Origin: Deltaproteobacteria bacterium
Lineage (GTDB): Bacteria; Myxococcota_A; Polyangia; DRWM01; JAAZOP01
DNA: 64,000 nt
Direction: 5' to 3'
Assembly: GCA_016218815.1 (NCBI GenBank)
Contig: JACRCX010000069.1
Location: forward strand, 1 to 64,000
Shown: one piece after another, positions 35,080 to 44,114 of the stretch
How positions within the stretch are numbered: position 1 is the first letter of the stretch
Layout of the letters: each line of letters opens with the position of its first letter
Notes under the pieces: generated by a model
What the model saw: the letters and a program-made list of their open reading frames with translations, nothing else
The model's database searches: none
Told to the model about the DNA's origin: nothing
Translations under genes and position numbers: made by a program

Positions 35080-37044
35080 GTGAATCGCGACCGCATGCCC
35101 GCAATGCTGTTGACGCTCGTCCTCGCCGCGCTCGGCTGCCCCGGCCCGGCCGGGGTGCCCAATCCCGAGCCGCCAGCCAACCCGCCCCGCACGGTCCCCG
35201 ATGCCAGCATGGAGCGGGCGCAGATTCCGCCGCAGTACCTCTGGGACCTCTCGCCGCTGTTCCCCGACGAGGCGGCGTTCGAGGAGGGGCTGGCGCAGGC
35301 GGCGACGCAGCACGAGGAGCTGGCGCGATGCCGCGGCACCTTGGCCGATCCCGATCGGCTCGAGGCGTGTCTCGATCTGTACTTCGGGCTTCGTCTGCTG
35401 ACCTACCGCGCCGGCCTGTACGCCAACCTGCGGCAGGAGACCGACATCGAGTCGTCGGAGGCACAGGCGCGGTTCGACCGCGCGCAGGACGCGTTGTTCG
35501 ACCTCATGGGCCTCGCGGCGAGCTTCCGCGGCGAAGTCCTGGCGTGGGACGACGCGACGCTGACGGCGGCCTGCGAGAGCCGCCCCAAGCTTGCCGGCTT
35601 CCGTCCGTACCTCGATCGGATCCGCGAACGACGGGACCATGTGCTCGGCGAGGAGGCCGAGCGCGTGCTCTCGCTCGCGGGCGACAACCAGTGGGCGGAG
35701 ATCGACCTCAACGAAATCCCCTCCGACCACGAGAAGGCGTTCAAGGCGCTGCTGGCCGAAATCCCGCTGCCGGACATCACCGACGAGAGCGGGACGCCGG
35801 TGCCGCTGACCCTGTCCAACTACGGCCGGTACCGGGCCTCGCCGGAGCGGCGCGTGCGCGAATCGGCGGTGGAGGGCCTGTTCGGGGCGTTGCGCTCGTT
35901 CGACGCCACGTTCGCCGCGCTGCTCGCCGGCCAGGCCGGCTTCAACGTCTTCCTCGCCCGCGCCCGCGGCTACGACACCGCGCTCGACGCCTACCTCTGG
36001 CGCGACCAGGTCGACCCCGCGATCTACATCAACCTCATCAAGGGCGTGGAAGCGAACGTCGCGCCCCTGCAGCGCTACCTGCGCTTCCGCAAGCAGCAGA
36101 TGGGCCTGGACGAGCTGCACATCTACGACCTGTACACGCCGCTGGTGCCGGTCGTCGAGCGGCGGATCCCGTACGAGAGCGCGGAGGAGCAGATCGCGGC
36201 GGCGTTGGCCCCGCTGGGCGACGACTACCTGTCGGTCCTGCGCCCGGCGCTCGACCCGCGCAACGGGTGGATCGACGTCTTCCCCCACCGCGACAAGCGC
36301 AGCGGCGCCTTCTCGGCGAGCATGTACGGCGAGCACCCCTACGTGTTCGTGAACTACTTCGAGGAGCTGGACGACATGCTGACGGTGGCGCACGAGTACG
36401 GCCACGCGATGCACAGCTTCCTCGCGATGCAGAGCCAGCCCTACGTCACCGCGAACTACACGATGCTCATCGCCGAGACCGCCTCGACGTTCAACGAGGT
36501 CCTCGTGCTGCGGCACCGGATCGACGAGGCGTCCGACGACGACGAGCGGCTGTACCTCCTGGGCGAGCTGGTGGAGACCATCCGCACGACGATCTACCGT
36601 CAGGCGCTGTTCGCCGCCTTCGAGCTGGAGGTGCACACGGCCGTCGAGCAGGGGACGCCGGTGACGGCGGAGTTCCTCGAGCAGACGTACATCGACCTGC
36701 TCCGCCGCTTCTACGGCGATGCGCTGACCCTGGGCGAGAACGACGGCATGGAGTGGGCCTACATCCCGCACTTCTACTACAAGTACTACGTCTACAGCTA
36801 CACGGGCGGGCTCCTGTCGGGGATCGCGCTGGGGGAGCGCGTCCTGGCGGGGGGCGAGGCGGAGCGCGACGCCTACCTGGGCATGCTTCGTTCCGGCTCC
36901 TCCAAGCCGCCGCTCGATCTGCTCCGCGGCGCCGGCGTGGATCCGAGCGACCCCGCCGTGGTCGAGGCCGCGGCACGGCTGCTGGACGACTCGCTCAACC
37001 GCATGGAGGAGATCCTCGCGCGCCGCCACGCCCCCGACTCGTAG
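35080..37044 (+). CDS. M3-family oligopeptidase (PepF-like) lipoprotein
   Basis: 654 residues from the GTG at 35080, with AAGGAGG seven nt upstream and an immediate lipoprotein signal peptide (MLLTLVLAALGC). A zinc metallopeptidase of the thimet/oligoendopeptidase F family. The catalytic motif HEYGH is at about residues 438-442 (TVAHEYGHAMHSF), followed by the third ligand in NYTMLIAETASTFNEV. PepF enzymes are usually cytoplasmic, so a lipid-anchored one, facing the periplasm, is unusual; this suggests degradation of exported or imported peptides. Unmistakable PepF blocks SGAFSASMYGEHPYVFVNYFEELDDMLTV and YYKYYVYSYTGGLLSGIALG support the call. Ends in a region with HAPDS. Confidence 0.92.
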   Translation: MNRDRMPAMLLTLVLAALGCPGPAGVPNPEPPANPPRTVPDASMERAQIPPQYLWDLSPLFPDEAAFEEGLAQAATQHEELARCRGTLADPDRLEACLDLYFGLRLLTYRAGLYANLRQETDIESSEAQARFDRAQDALFDLMGLAASFRGEVLAWDDATLTAACESRPKLAGFRPYLDRIRERRDHVLGEEAERVLSLAGDNQWAEIDLNEIPSDHEKAFKALLAEIPLPDITDESGTPVPLTLSNYGRYRASPERRVRESAVEGLFGALRSFDATFAALLAGQAGFNVFLARARGYDTALDAYLWRDQVDPAIYINLIKGVEANVAPLQRYLRFRKQQMGLDELHIYDLYTPLVPVVERRIPYESAEEQIAAALAPLGDDYLSVLRPALDPRNGWIDVFPHRDKRSGAFSASMYGEHPYVFVNYFEELDDMLTVAHEYGHAMHSFLAMQSQPYVTANYTMLIAETASTFNEVLVLRHRIDEASDDDERLYLLGELVETIRTTIYRQALFAAFELEVHTAVEQGTPVTAEFLEQTYIDLLRRFYGDALTLGENDGMEWAYIPHFYYKYYVYSYTGGLLSGIALGERVLAGGEAERDAYLGMLRSGSSKPPLDLLRGAGVDPSDPAVVEAAARLLDDSLNRMEEILARRHAPDS

Positions 37045-37114
37045 ATCCCCCCTCCCCTCCTGTCGGTCCCCCCTCGACTCGCAGGGCCTCGCTCGGGGCA
37101 GGCCAGCCCCCGAC

Positions 37115-38128
37115 TCACTCCCGACCCGGAGTCGGCAGGCGCTCGCGCGGCACCGTCCGGTGCGGCGGAAGCTCCGTCGCGCGCGGGGCGTCCCGCGTGG
37201 CCGCGATCGGCTCCGGGCGCACGTGCGCCGACCCCATCGGCTCGTCGGGCAACGCCCGGTGCTCGGGCAGGGTCGTCGCGCCCGGCGCGTCGCGGACGGC
37301 AGGAACGGGCGTCGGCTGCTGGGACCGATCCGGTATCGCCGCCGCCTCCCGGATGATCACCCGCTCCGGAGACACCCGCTCGGTCTCCGCGGCGGGTGGG
37401 AGAACCAGGCGCAACGCGGACTTCTCTCGCGGTGTCGCCGCCGGCTCGTCGTCGGTGCGGATCAGGACCCAAGGCTCGTCCACGGCCGCCGCGCCGCAGG
37501 CCCGGGCGCCCTGGTCCATGCGCAGCCCGAGGGGCACCCGGGCCAGCGCGTCGATCGCCTCGTCGTGGCCCAGGATGTGTTGGGCGAGATCCTCGCGTCC
37601 CAGGTCCTGGCGCCGGGCGAAGGCCCAGGTCTCGGCCACCTTGCAGGCGAGCGCGGCGGGGCGCACCGGCGCCCAGCCCACGACGTCGTCCGACGTGCGC
37701 CAATCAACCCACGCCGCGGCCCACCGGCTCCCCGGTTTCCACACCCAGCCCAGCGACGGGTCGCGGAACCAGCTTCCGTAGTGGAAGACGATCCTGCCCC
37801 ACGACCAGGCCGATTCGAACTGCCGGCCCAGCGGCGTCTCGACCCATCGGCCGCCGCTCAGGTACGGGACGAAGTCCGTCCCGACGACCGAATCGTCCGG
37901 ACGCCACACCGAGCCGGCCTCCGCAACCTCGTGCCAGCTTCCGTGCGGGGCGAGCGCCTCCTCGATGGTGACGAGCTGGGACGCCCCGGTCTCTCCCGAC
38001 GCGTACATCGGGGCGGCAGGGCTGGCGGCGGCGGCCCCCTCGGGACAGTACCGGAACGCGAACGGCGCGACGGCGAACGCAGCCGCGACGATCACGACCC
38101 GGCGCGCATTGCCGAATCTCCATCTCAT
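37115..38128 (-). CDS. Exported DUF6600-like protein
   Basis: 337 residues from the ATG at 38128, with GGGAGG upstream. Signal peptide (VVIVAAAFAVAPFAFRYCPEGAAAA). The N-terminal half carries Trp-rich repeats HGSWHEVAEAGSVWRPD, SGGRWVETPLG, WGRIVFHYGSWFRDPSLGWVWKPGSRW and VGWAPVRP, a pattern seen in DUF6600 proteins; I assign it by pattern only. The C-terminal third is Pro/Arg-rich and disordered. Its 3' end converges with the M3 peptidase, with a short Pro/Cys-like low-complexity gap of 70 bp between. Probably envelope-associated. Confidence 0.72.
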   Translation of the reverse strand: MRWRFGNARRVVIVAAAFAVAPFAFRYCPEGAAAASPAAPMYASGETGASQLVTIEEALAPHGSWHEVAEAGSVWRPDDSVVGTDFVPYLSGGRWVETPLGRQFESAWSWGRIVFHYGSWFRDPSLGWVWKPGSRWAAAWVDWRTSDDVVGWAPVRPAALACKVAETWAFARRQDLGREDLAQHILGHDEAIDALARVPLGLRMDQGARACGAAAVDEPWVLIRTDDEPAATPREKSALRLVLPPAAETERVSPERVIIREAAAIPDRSQQPTPVPAVRDAPGATTLPEHRALPDEPMGSAHVRPEPIAATRDAPRATELPPHRTVPRERLPTPGRE

Positions 38129-38337
38129 GGTGCACCTCCCTCGGCGCCCGCGCGCAGAACCCTCGCGGCGGGGCAACCGGGGAGGGCGCCAGAATCCCGG
38201 CCGTCCCGTCCCGCGGGCAACATAACGACGTGTCTGGTGGTGTCACGCACGCGCCGGGCGACGGCGCAGTCGTTGCGAATCCCGGCCGCCGCCCGGCTGC
38301 CGACGCAACCACGCCGCGGCGGCGGCTCCGGGCCTGA
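38129..38337. other. Intergenic gap, no gene seen
   Basis: 209 bp between apt and the DUF6600-like gene, both on the minus strand. It should carry the promoter for the DUF6600-like gene. I see no repeat or hairpin of note. Confidence 0.4.
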
Positions 38338-38868
38338 CTACTCGTAGCGCACGATCGAGAACACCGGGACGCCGCGGAGCTTCTTGCGGCCGTGGAGGAA
38401 GCCCAACTCGACGACGAAGGCGGCCTCGAGGACGCGGGCGCCGGAGCGACGCGCGAGGCGCACGGTGGCGGCCGCCGTGCCGCCGGTCGCCAGCAGGTCA
38501 TCGACGACCACCACGCGGTCGCCCTGGCGCACGGCGTCGACGTGCATCTCGACCGCATCCGTGCCGTACTCCAGCGCGTACGTCTCCCGCCGCGCCTTCC
38601 ACGGCAGCTTCCCCGGCTTGCGCACGGGCACGAATCCCACGCCGAGCTTGTGCGCCAGCGCCGCGCCGAAGATGAACCCGCGCGCCTCGACGCCGACCAC
38701 CTTGGTCACCTTCTTCGCGCGGTAGCGCGACGCCAGGGCGGAGATGGCGGCGCGCAGGCCCTCGGGCGAGCCCACCACCGGCGTGATGTCCTTGAACACG
38801 ATCCCCTTCTTCGGAAAGTCGGGGACGTCGCGGATCAGCGAACGGATCGTCGATTCGGCTCGGTTCAT
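38338..38868 (-). CDS. apt: Adenine phosphoribosyltransferase
   Basis: 176 residues, normal length. Purine salvage: adenine plus PRPP to AMP and PPi. The PRPP-binding loop VVVVDDLLATGGTAAATVRL is complete, and RKPGKLPWKARRETYALEYG is the typical family segment; GFIFGAALAHKLGVGFVPVRK precedes it. ATG at 38868 overlaps the surE stop by four nt (ATGA), so the two are translationally coupled. Ends FSIVRYE. Confidence 0.95.
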   Translation of the reverse strand: MNRAESTIRSLIRDVPDFPKKGIVFKDITPVVGSPEGLRAAISALASRYRAKKVTKVVGVEARGFIFGAALAHKLGVGFVPVRKPGKLPWKARRETYALEYGTDAVEMHVDAVRQGDRVVVVDDLLATGGTAAATVRLARRSGARVLEAAFVVELGFLHGRKKLRGVPVFSIVRYE

Positions 38869-39701
38869 CTTCCTCCTCCTGTGCGCGCGCGCGACGCCGA
38901 CGCCGTGCCGCGCGATCTGGTCGGCGCTGCGGGACCCGCGTGACCCAGCATCTCCAGCAGCGCGCCGAACCGCCGGCGGGCGTCGCGCTGGGTCAGATCG
39001 AGCGTCAGCGGCGTGAGCGACGGGCGCCCTTGGGCGATGGCGCGGGTGTCGGCCCCGCGCTCGCCGTCGGCCTTGACCGGATAGCCGCCGATGCGGGCCG
39101 CATGGGCCGAGCCGCCCACCCGCCGCACGGCGACCTCCTCGGGGTAGGCGCGGCGGCCGAGCCGTGCGAGGCGCGCCGGCCCGGTGACCCGGGGCGGAAC
39201 GTTGAGGTTGAGCAGCACGCCGCGGCCGTCCGCCAAGGCGTGTGGACCGGAACGCAGCACGCGGCGGACGAGCTCCGCGGCGATGCGCGCCGCCTCGTCG
39301 AACCGCTCGCCCTCGGTCAGCGACACCGCGACGGAAGGCACGCCGCGCAGCGCCCCTTCGCGCGCCGCGGCGACCGTACCGGAGTAGATCGTGTCGGTCC
39401 CCAGGTTGGGACCATGGTTGATGCCGGAGACGACCACGGCGGGCCGGCGGGGAAGGAGACCGAACATCCCGACGAAGACGCAGTCCACGGGCGTGCCGTC
39501 GACTGCCCACCGGCGCGGCCCCAGCCGCTCGACCGGCAGCTCGCGGCGCAGCGTCAGCGAGTGGCTGCACGTCGAACGCTCGCCCGAGGGCGCGACCACC
39601 CACACCTCGCCCAGCGCCGCCATCGCCCGCTCCAGCGCGAGCAGTCCCGCCGCCTCGATGCCGTCGTCGTTGGTGAGCAGGATGAGCGGCCGTTTCCGCA
39701 C
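38865..39701 (-). CDS. surE: 5'/3'-nucleotidase SurE
   Basis: 278 residues from the GTG at 39701, which places the conserved N-terminal LILLTNDDGIEAAGL right after the start, as in other SurE proteins; a TTG at 39737 is in frame but has no proper spacing. Metal-ligand motifs NDDG and SGINHGPNLGTDTIYSGTVAAAREG are complete. Hydrolyses nucleoside monophosphates and polyphosphates, a stationary-phase survival function. The C-terminus has an unusual Arg/Thr-rich tail (PTRSRGTASASRARTGGGR). First gene of a two-gene unit with apt, an apparent nucleotide-salvage pair. Confidence 0.93.
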   Translation of the reverse strand: MRKRPLILLTNDDGIEAAGLLALERAMAALGEVWVVAPSGERSTCSHSLTLRRELPVERLGPRRWAVDGTPVDCVFVGMFGLLPRRPAVVVSGINHGPNLGTDTIYSGTVAAAREGALRGVPSVAVSLTEGERFDEAARIAAELVRRVLRSGPHALADGRGVLLNLNVPPRVTGPARLARLGRRAYPEEVAVRRVGGSAHAARIGGYPVKADGERGADTRAIAQGRPSLTPLTLDLTQRDARRRFGALLEMLGHAGPAAPTRSRGTASASRARTGGGR

Positions 39702-39798
39702 GCCGGGCAAAGACCACGGGACGGCATCCGAAGTCAACCTCCGGCCCGACCTCGTCCCTCTTGGACCGCAGCGCGGGACTTGCTAGCCTGCGGCCGGA

Positions 39799-41550
39799 AT
39801 GGACGACTCGCTGCCGCGCCCGGACGTTTGCGAGGAGCACCCGCCGACGGTGACGCCGGAAGCCGACGGCCACGTCCTGGTGCGGCCGATTCCGCGTTCG
39901 TTCCGCTTCCTCAAGGCCTATACCGCGACGTTCCGGGTGATCGGCTCGTACCTGTGGCTGCGCCTGAAGTCCCGCTTCCTGGGACGCGACTACTACGAGC
40001 GCCGGGTGCGGCGGGTGCACGTGCGCAGCGCGCAGCGGGTGGCGCGCACCCTGCTCTCGTTGCAAGGCCTGTTCATCAAGGTCGGACAGCTCATCTCGGT
40101 CATGACGAACTTCCTCCCGGAGGAGTTCCGCAAGGGGCTGGAGCAGCTCCAGGATCGGGTCCCGGCCCGGCCGTACGCGCAGGTGGCCCGACGCGTTCGC
40201 GAGGAGCTGGGGGCCGACCCGCACGAGCGGTTCGCGAGCTTCGACGAGCGGCCGATCGCGTCGGCGTCGCTCGGCCAGGTCCACCGGGCGACGACGAAGG
40301 ACGGACGGCTGGTCGCGGTGAAGGTACAGCACGTCGGCATCGCCGAGGTCGTGCGCAAGGACCTGCGGACCATCCGGCGCATCCTGTCGATCGTGCACCG
40401 CTTCTTCCCCGTCGGGAACCTCGACGAATACCACCACCAGATCCGCGAGATGGTCCAGGCCGAGCTGGACTTCACGCTCGAGGCGGACCACATCCGTCTC
40501 GTCACCCGGAACTTCCGCGACGAGCCGATGGTGCGCTTCCCGGAAGTGGTGCCGGAGCTGTCGACGAAGGCGGTGCTGACCACGACCTTCTGCGAGGGCG
40601 TCAACGTCTCGCACGTCGAGGAGATCGACCGCTTGTGCGTCGACCGCAAGAAGCTGGCGAAGCTGCTCATCACCTCCTACTGCCAGATGATCTTCGTCGA
40701 TGGCGTCTACCACGCCGACCCGCACCCGGGAAATATCCTCGTCCGCGCCGACGGCTCGATCACGTTCCTCGACTTCGGCGCCATCGGCACGCTCTCGCCG
40801 TCGATGCGCGAGGGGATCCCGGAGTTCCTCGAAGGGGTGATCCGCCGCAACACGGCCCAGATCCTGGGCGCGTTGCGCAAGATGGGGTTCATCTCGGTCG
40901 CCGCGGACGAGGTGGTGGCCGAGCGGATCATCGAGTACTTCCACAAGCGCCTCCAGGAAGAGGTGCACATCGATTCGCTGAACTTGAAGGACGTCAAGTT
41001 CGACCCCAACCAGGTCTTCCGCAACCTGGCCGACCTCTCCGGCTTGGGCGTCTCCCTGCGCGACCTCACCGGCGCGTTCCGGGTCCCGCGCGACTGGGTC
41101 CTGCTCGAGCGCACCCTGCTCCTGCTCATGGGCATCTGCACCACGCTCGACCCCGAGACCCGCCCGATGGAGATCATCTACCCCTACGTCCGCGAGTACG
41201 TGCTGGGACCGGAGCGCGACTGGACGCAGATCTTCGTCGAGTCGATCAAGGACACGGCGCTGTCCTACCTCACCCTGCCCGACCAGGTGCAGAAGTTCGT
41301 CCAGCGCTCGCTCAAGGGGCAGCTCGAGGTCCAGGTGCGTGGCCTGCCCCCGGTGCTCGAGCGCACCGCGCGCGGCGTGCGCCAGCTCACCTACGCCCTG
41401 CTCGGCGCCGGCGCCTGGCTCGGCTTCCTGTACTTCGACTACGCCGGGAATGCGGTCTGGAGGGAGCGCTGCCTGTGGGCCACGGGCACCGCGCTGGTCC
41501 TGATCGCCGGCTCGATCCTGGCCGGGCGTCGCAACGCGAGGAGGCGGTAG
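39799..41550 (+). CDS. ABC1/AarF/UbiB-family atypical kinase
   Basis: 583 residues. Motifs in order: GLFIKVGQLISVM (the KxGQ), SASLGQVHRATTKDGRLVAVKVQHVG (ATP-loop with the VAVKVQ lysine), FDGVYHADPHPGNILV-type (here VDGVYHADPHPGNILV) and FLDFGAIG (metal-binding DFG). Two C-terminal membrane segments (QLTYALLGAGAWLGFLYF, LWATGTALVLIAGSILA) anchor it. Associated in other bacteria with ubiquinone biosynthesis or lipid metabolism. Start ATG at 39799; no strong ribosome site. Immediately followed by the TonB-receptor-like gene, whose reading frame begins after its stop; probably one transcript. Confidence 0.93.
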   Translation: MDDSLPRPDVCEEHPPTVTPEADGHVLVRPIPRSFRFLKAYTATFRVIGSYLWLRLKSRFLGRDYYERRVRRVHVRSAQRVARTLLSLQGLFIKVGQLISVMTNFLPEEFRKGLEQLQDRVPARPYAQVARRVREELGADPHERFASFDERPIASASLGQVHRATTKDGRLVAVKVQHVGIAEVVRKDLRTIRRILSIVHRFFPVGNLDEYHHQIREMVQAELDFTLEADHIRLVTRNFRDEPMVRFPEVVPELSTKAVLTTTFCEGVNVSHVEEIDRLCVDRKKLAKLLITSYCQMIFVDGVYHADPHPGNILVRADGSITFLDFGAIGTLSPSMREGIPEFLEGVIRRNTAQILGALRKMGFISVAADEVVAERIIEYFHKRLQEEVHIDSLNLKDVKFDPNQVFRNLADLSGLGVSLRDLTGAFRVPRDWVLLERTLLLLMGICTTLDPETRPMEIIYPYVREYVLGPERDWTQIFVESIKDTALSYLTLPDQVQKFVQRSLKGQLEVQVRGLPPVLERTARGVRQLTYALLGAGAWLGFLYFDYAGNAVWRERCLWATGTALVLIAGSILAGRRNARRR

Positions 41551-41628
41551 ATGGAGGGGGGCTGGGAGTTGGGGGCCCTTCGGCGGGCTCAGGGCAGGCC
41601 TGGGGGCCGGCAGAAGGCGGAGAATCGC
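41551..41628. repeat. Low-complexity repeat segment with dispersed CCCTTCGGCGGGCTCAGG motif
   Basis: The stretch just after the AarF stop is a run of GGGGGCTGGGAGTTGGGGG followed by CCCTTCGGCGGGCTCAGG and GGCAGGCCTGGGGGCC. It is open in the frame of the downstream receptor and contains an ATG at 41551, but it encodes nothing receptor-like, so I start the gene at 41629. The CTTCGGCGGGCTCAGGGCAGG type of repeat is common in environmental genomes in my recollection. Confidence 0.5.
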
Positions 41629-43707
41629 GTGTTGCCGCCGGCAATCACGGGACCGATCTTGCGGCACGGGCGGGCGGCCGTCCTGGTCGCCCTCGTCGCG
41701 GTGCTCCCACCCCCGGCCGCGTCGGCCGATGCAGGTGCTGCGGCGCCCGCGTTCGCGGTCGAGACACCGTACGGGTCGGCACCGCCGCCGGTGGCCGCTG
41801 CGGACACGCCGCCGGAGGCGGACGAGACGCTCGGCGACCCGTTCGATCCCCGCCTGCGGCTCGACCTGCCCGGTCTCCAGTTCCGGCCCCGCGACGTCTC
41901 GACCGCGGCACCATCGATCCTCGGCGTCGACGCGCGAAGGATCGTCACGACCATCGCCGGGGTGCGTGTGTCGTCGATCCTCGCCGGCGCCCGCGACGAC
42001 GCGTTCTGGTCCCACCTCACGAACGGTGCGCTGCGGCTGGGGCCGTGGGTCGGACCCGATGCCGCCGCGCTGCGCGGCGACGCGCTGGGCGGCACGATCG
42101 AGCTCGCGGCGCCGGAGCCGCCCGACGATCCCTACCGCCCGACCGACTTCGCGCTCGGCGGGCGGCTGGGCTGGGAGGGCGACACGGGCGGCCTGGCCGG
42201 CCACCTGCGCGCGGGCGTCCAGGTCGCCGACCTGCGGCTCGCGGCGGTCCTCGCCGGAGCGACGCCCGGGCTGACCGACGGACTGGCGGTGGACGACACG
42301 CGGACGGGCGAGGCCCTGGCGGGGGACGCGCTCTTCGACTTGCGCACGTCCGTGGGCGAGGACGACGCATTGCGGTTCGTGTTGCGCCTCGACGGTTCCT
42401 CGGGCCTCGTGCGGGGCGGCGAGAACCTGGGCCGCGGCTTCCTCCGCGTCGACGACGCAAGCGACACGCTGCTGGCCGTGTTGTGGCGGCACGGCGACCC
42501 CGGTCCGGGCGGCGTGACGGCCTGGGCGCTGGCCCGCACCTCCCGACGCTCGCTGCTCGCCTTCGACCCTCCCGCCGATCGCTGGAGCCGCTCGGACGAG
42601 ACCCTGTGGACGGTGGCCGGCGGCGCATCCGCTTCCTTCGCCGAGAGCTGGTGGACCGTGGGACTGGCAGGCGAGTTGCGGGCCGAAGGCGTCTCGGCCG
42701 CGCTCTCGCGCGGCTTCTCCGCGGGCGGCGACACCTGGGGGGACCTGATGGGCGACTGGCCCTACCGCCCGCTGCTCGACGGCTCGTCCCGCGCCGGCGG
42801 CTCGCTGGCTGTGGACGCGGAGCTTCGCCTGGGCGACGACGTCCGGGTCCGCGCGGCGGTGTCGCTGTTCGTCTACCGCCTGGTCCTGCCCGAGGATCCG
42901 TTCGGGCAGCAGGAGCCGGACCGCTACGGGGCGACGGAAAGCTGGGAGCTCGAGCCCGCCGCGGACCTGGGGGTCGCCTGGCAGCTCGGCAGCGGACTGG
43001 TGCTGGACGCACGGTTCGAGAGCGGCGCGCGGCCGCCCGACGCGGAGCAGCTTGCCGCGGCGGGGTTGCAGCCGGGTGCGGAGCTGCGCTGGGTCCCGGC
43101 CTACGGGCTCGAGCCCGAACGCTCGTACGGCGGGCAGGTCGGGTTGCGCTTCGAGGCCGGGATCGTCGATCTGCGGCTTGCCTACCACGTGCAGTGGATC
43201 GACGGCGCGGTGACGGCCGGGCCGCTCGGCGAGCCGGCGGGCGGCGAGCTGGCGGCGACGTGGCGCAATACGGAGGAGTTCGTGCAGGGCGGCGCACTGT
43301 CGGGTACCGTGTACCTCGACGGCGACTGGCCGTTGCGGTTCGTGCTCGAGTCGTCGCACGGCTGGCTCGAGGACGGCTGGGGCGGCCGGTACACGCCGCT
43401 CGAGGTGGCTCCGCTGTCGTTCCTGATCGAGCTCGCCTTCCGGCCGCCGGAGGGCGAGCTCGAGGCGGGGATCTACGGCGGGTACCGGTGGCGTCCGGGG
43501 AGCTGGGAGGCCTCGCCCGTGGAAGCGCGCCTGGCGGCATCCTGCGTCCTGGATTCGGTGTCGTGCGTCGATCGCGAGACGATCCCGGTCGGGGCCTACC
43601 TGCGCTGGACGTTCTGGCGCGGGCTGGCGATGGTGGCGCGCGCGGGCGGCATGTCCTTCCAGGGCGACGGGCCGACCGTGCAGGGCTTCCTGACCGCGGC
43701 GTTTTGA
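41629..43707 (+). CDS. TonB-dependent receptor-like outer-membrane protein
   Basis: 692 residues from the GTG at 41629, with GGAG six nt upstream and a signal peptide ILRHGRAAVLVALVAVLPPPAASA. An N-terminal plug-like region (GVDARRIVTTIAGVRVSSI, GPDAAALRGDALGGTIELAAP) precedes about 500 residues of alternating aromatic strands typical of a 22-strand barrel, ending in the aromatic residue Phe (FLTAAF) as OMPs do. The plug motif ALRGDALGGTIEL resembles TonB receptors of the OMR family, but no TonB box is visible. Substrate unknown. The alternative start at 41551 would add a repeat-derived leader. Followed by the DsrE gene after 41 bp that contain an octamer repeat. Confidence 0.8.
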   Translation: MLPPAITGPILRHGRAAVLVALVAVLPPPAASADAGAAAPAFAVETPYGSAPPPVAAADTPPEADETLGDPFDPRLRLDLPGLQFRPRDVSTAAPSILGVDARRIVTTIAGVRVSSILAGARDDAFWSHLTNGALRLGPWVGPDAAALRGDALGGTIELAAPEPPDDPYRPTDFALGGRLGWEGDTGGLAGHLRAGVQVADLRLAAVLAGATPGLTDGLAVDDTRTGEALAGDALFDLRTSVGEDDALRFVLRLDGSSGLVRGGENLGRGFLRVDDASDTLLAVLWRHGDPGPGGVTAWALARTSRRSLLAFDPPADRWSRSDETLWTVAGGASASFAESWWTVGLAGELRAEGVSAALSRGFSAGGDTWGDLMGDWPYRPLLDGSSRAGGSLAVDAELRLGDDVRVRAAVSLFVYRLVLPEDPFGQQEPDRYGATESWELEPAADLGVAWQLGSGLVLDARFESGARPPDAEQLAAAGLQPGAELRWVPAYGLEPERSYGGQVGLRFEAGIVDLRLAYHVQWIDGAVTAGPLGEPAGGELAATWRNTEEFVQGGALSGTVYLDGDWPLRFVLESSHGWLEDGWGGRYTPLEVAPLSFLIELAFRPPEGELEAGIYGGYRWRPGSWEASPVEARLAASCVLDSVSCVDRETIPVGAYLRWTFWRGLAMVARAGGMSFQGDGPTVQGFLTAAF

Positions 43708-43710
43708 GGC

Positions 43711-43734
43711 GAGCGGTCGAGCGGTCGAGCGGTC
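43711..43734 (+). repeat. Octamer GAGCGGTC x3
   Basis: Three exact tandem GAGCGGTC copies, then GAGGAGGG, between the receptor and DsrE genes. The unit ends just before GAGGAGGGCGGAGC, the ribosome-binding region of the DsrE gene; copy number change would shift the spacing upstream but not the site itself. Confidence 0.7.
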
Positions 43735-43748
43735 GAGGAGGGCGGAGC

Positions 43749-44105
43749 ATGGCAACGAAGATGCTGATGATCCTGAACGACGCGCCGTACGGGAGCGAGC
43801 GGACGTACAACGCGCTGCGGCTGGCGGACGTGATGCTGACGCAGGAGGAGGAGCTGGAGCTGAGCGTGTTCCTGGTGGGGGACGCGGTGCTCTGCGCGAA
43901 GAAGGGACAGCAGACCCCGCAGGGGTTCTACAACCTCGAGCGGATGCTCAAGCCGGTGCTGCGACGCGGGATGGTGCTGGTCTGCACGACGTGCATGGAC
44001 GCGCGGGGGATGACGGACGCGGAGCTGGCCGAGGGTTGCCGGCGGGCGAAGCTCGGCGAGCTGGGGCTGCTCACGCTCGACGCCGACAAGGTCCTGACGT
44101 TCTGA
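43749..44105 (+). CDS. DsrE/F-like sulfur-relay-family protein
   Basis: 118 residues. ATG at 43749 with GAGGAGGG upstream. Rossmann-like DsrE fold: MLMILNDAPYGSERTYNALRLADVML, then ELSVFLVGDAVLCAKKGQ, and the Cys segment VLVCTTCMDARGMTD, whose CTTCMDARG is conserved in DsrE-type proteins. Predicted cytoplasmic persulfide carrier or sulfur-relay component. Ends DKVLTF. Probably cotranscribed with the receptor gene. Confidence 0.87.
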   Translation: MATKMLMILNDAPYGSERTYNALRLADVMLTQEEELELSVFLVGDAVLCAKKGQQTPQGFYNLERMLKPVLRRGMVLVCTTCMDARGMTDAELAEGCRRAKLGELGLLTLDADKVLTF

Positions 44106-44114
44106 CGGATCGAA

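Noticed and set aside
38869..43755. Minus-strand extension of apt beyond its start
   Set aside because: Overlaps surE, AarF and receptor genes; only the last 176 residues are Apt
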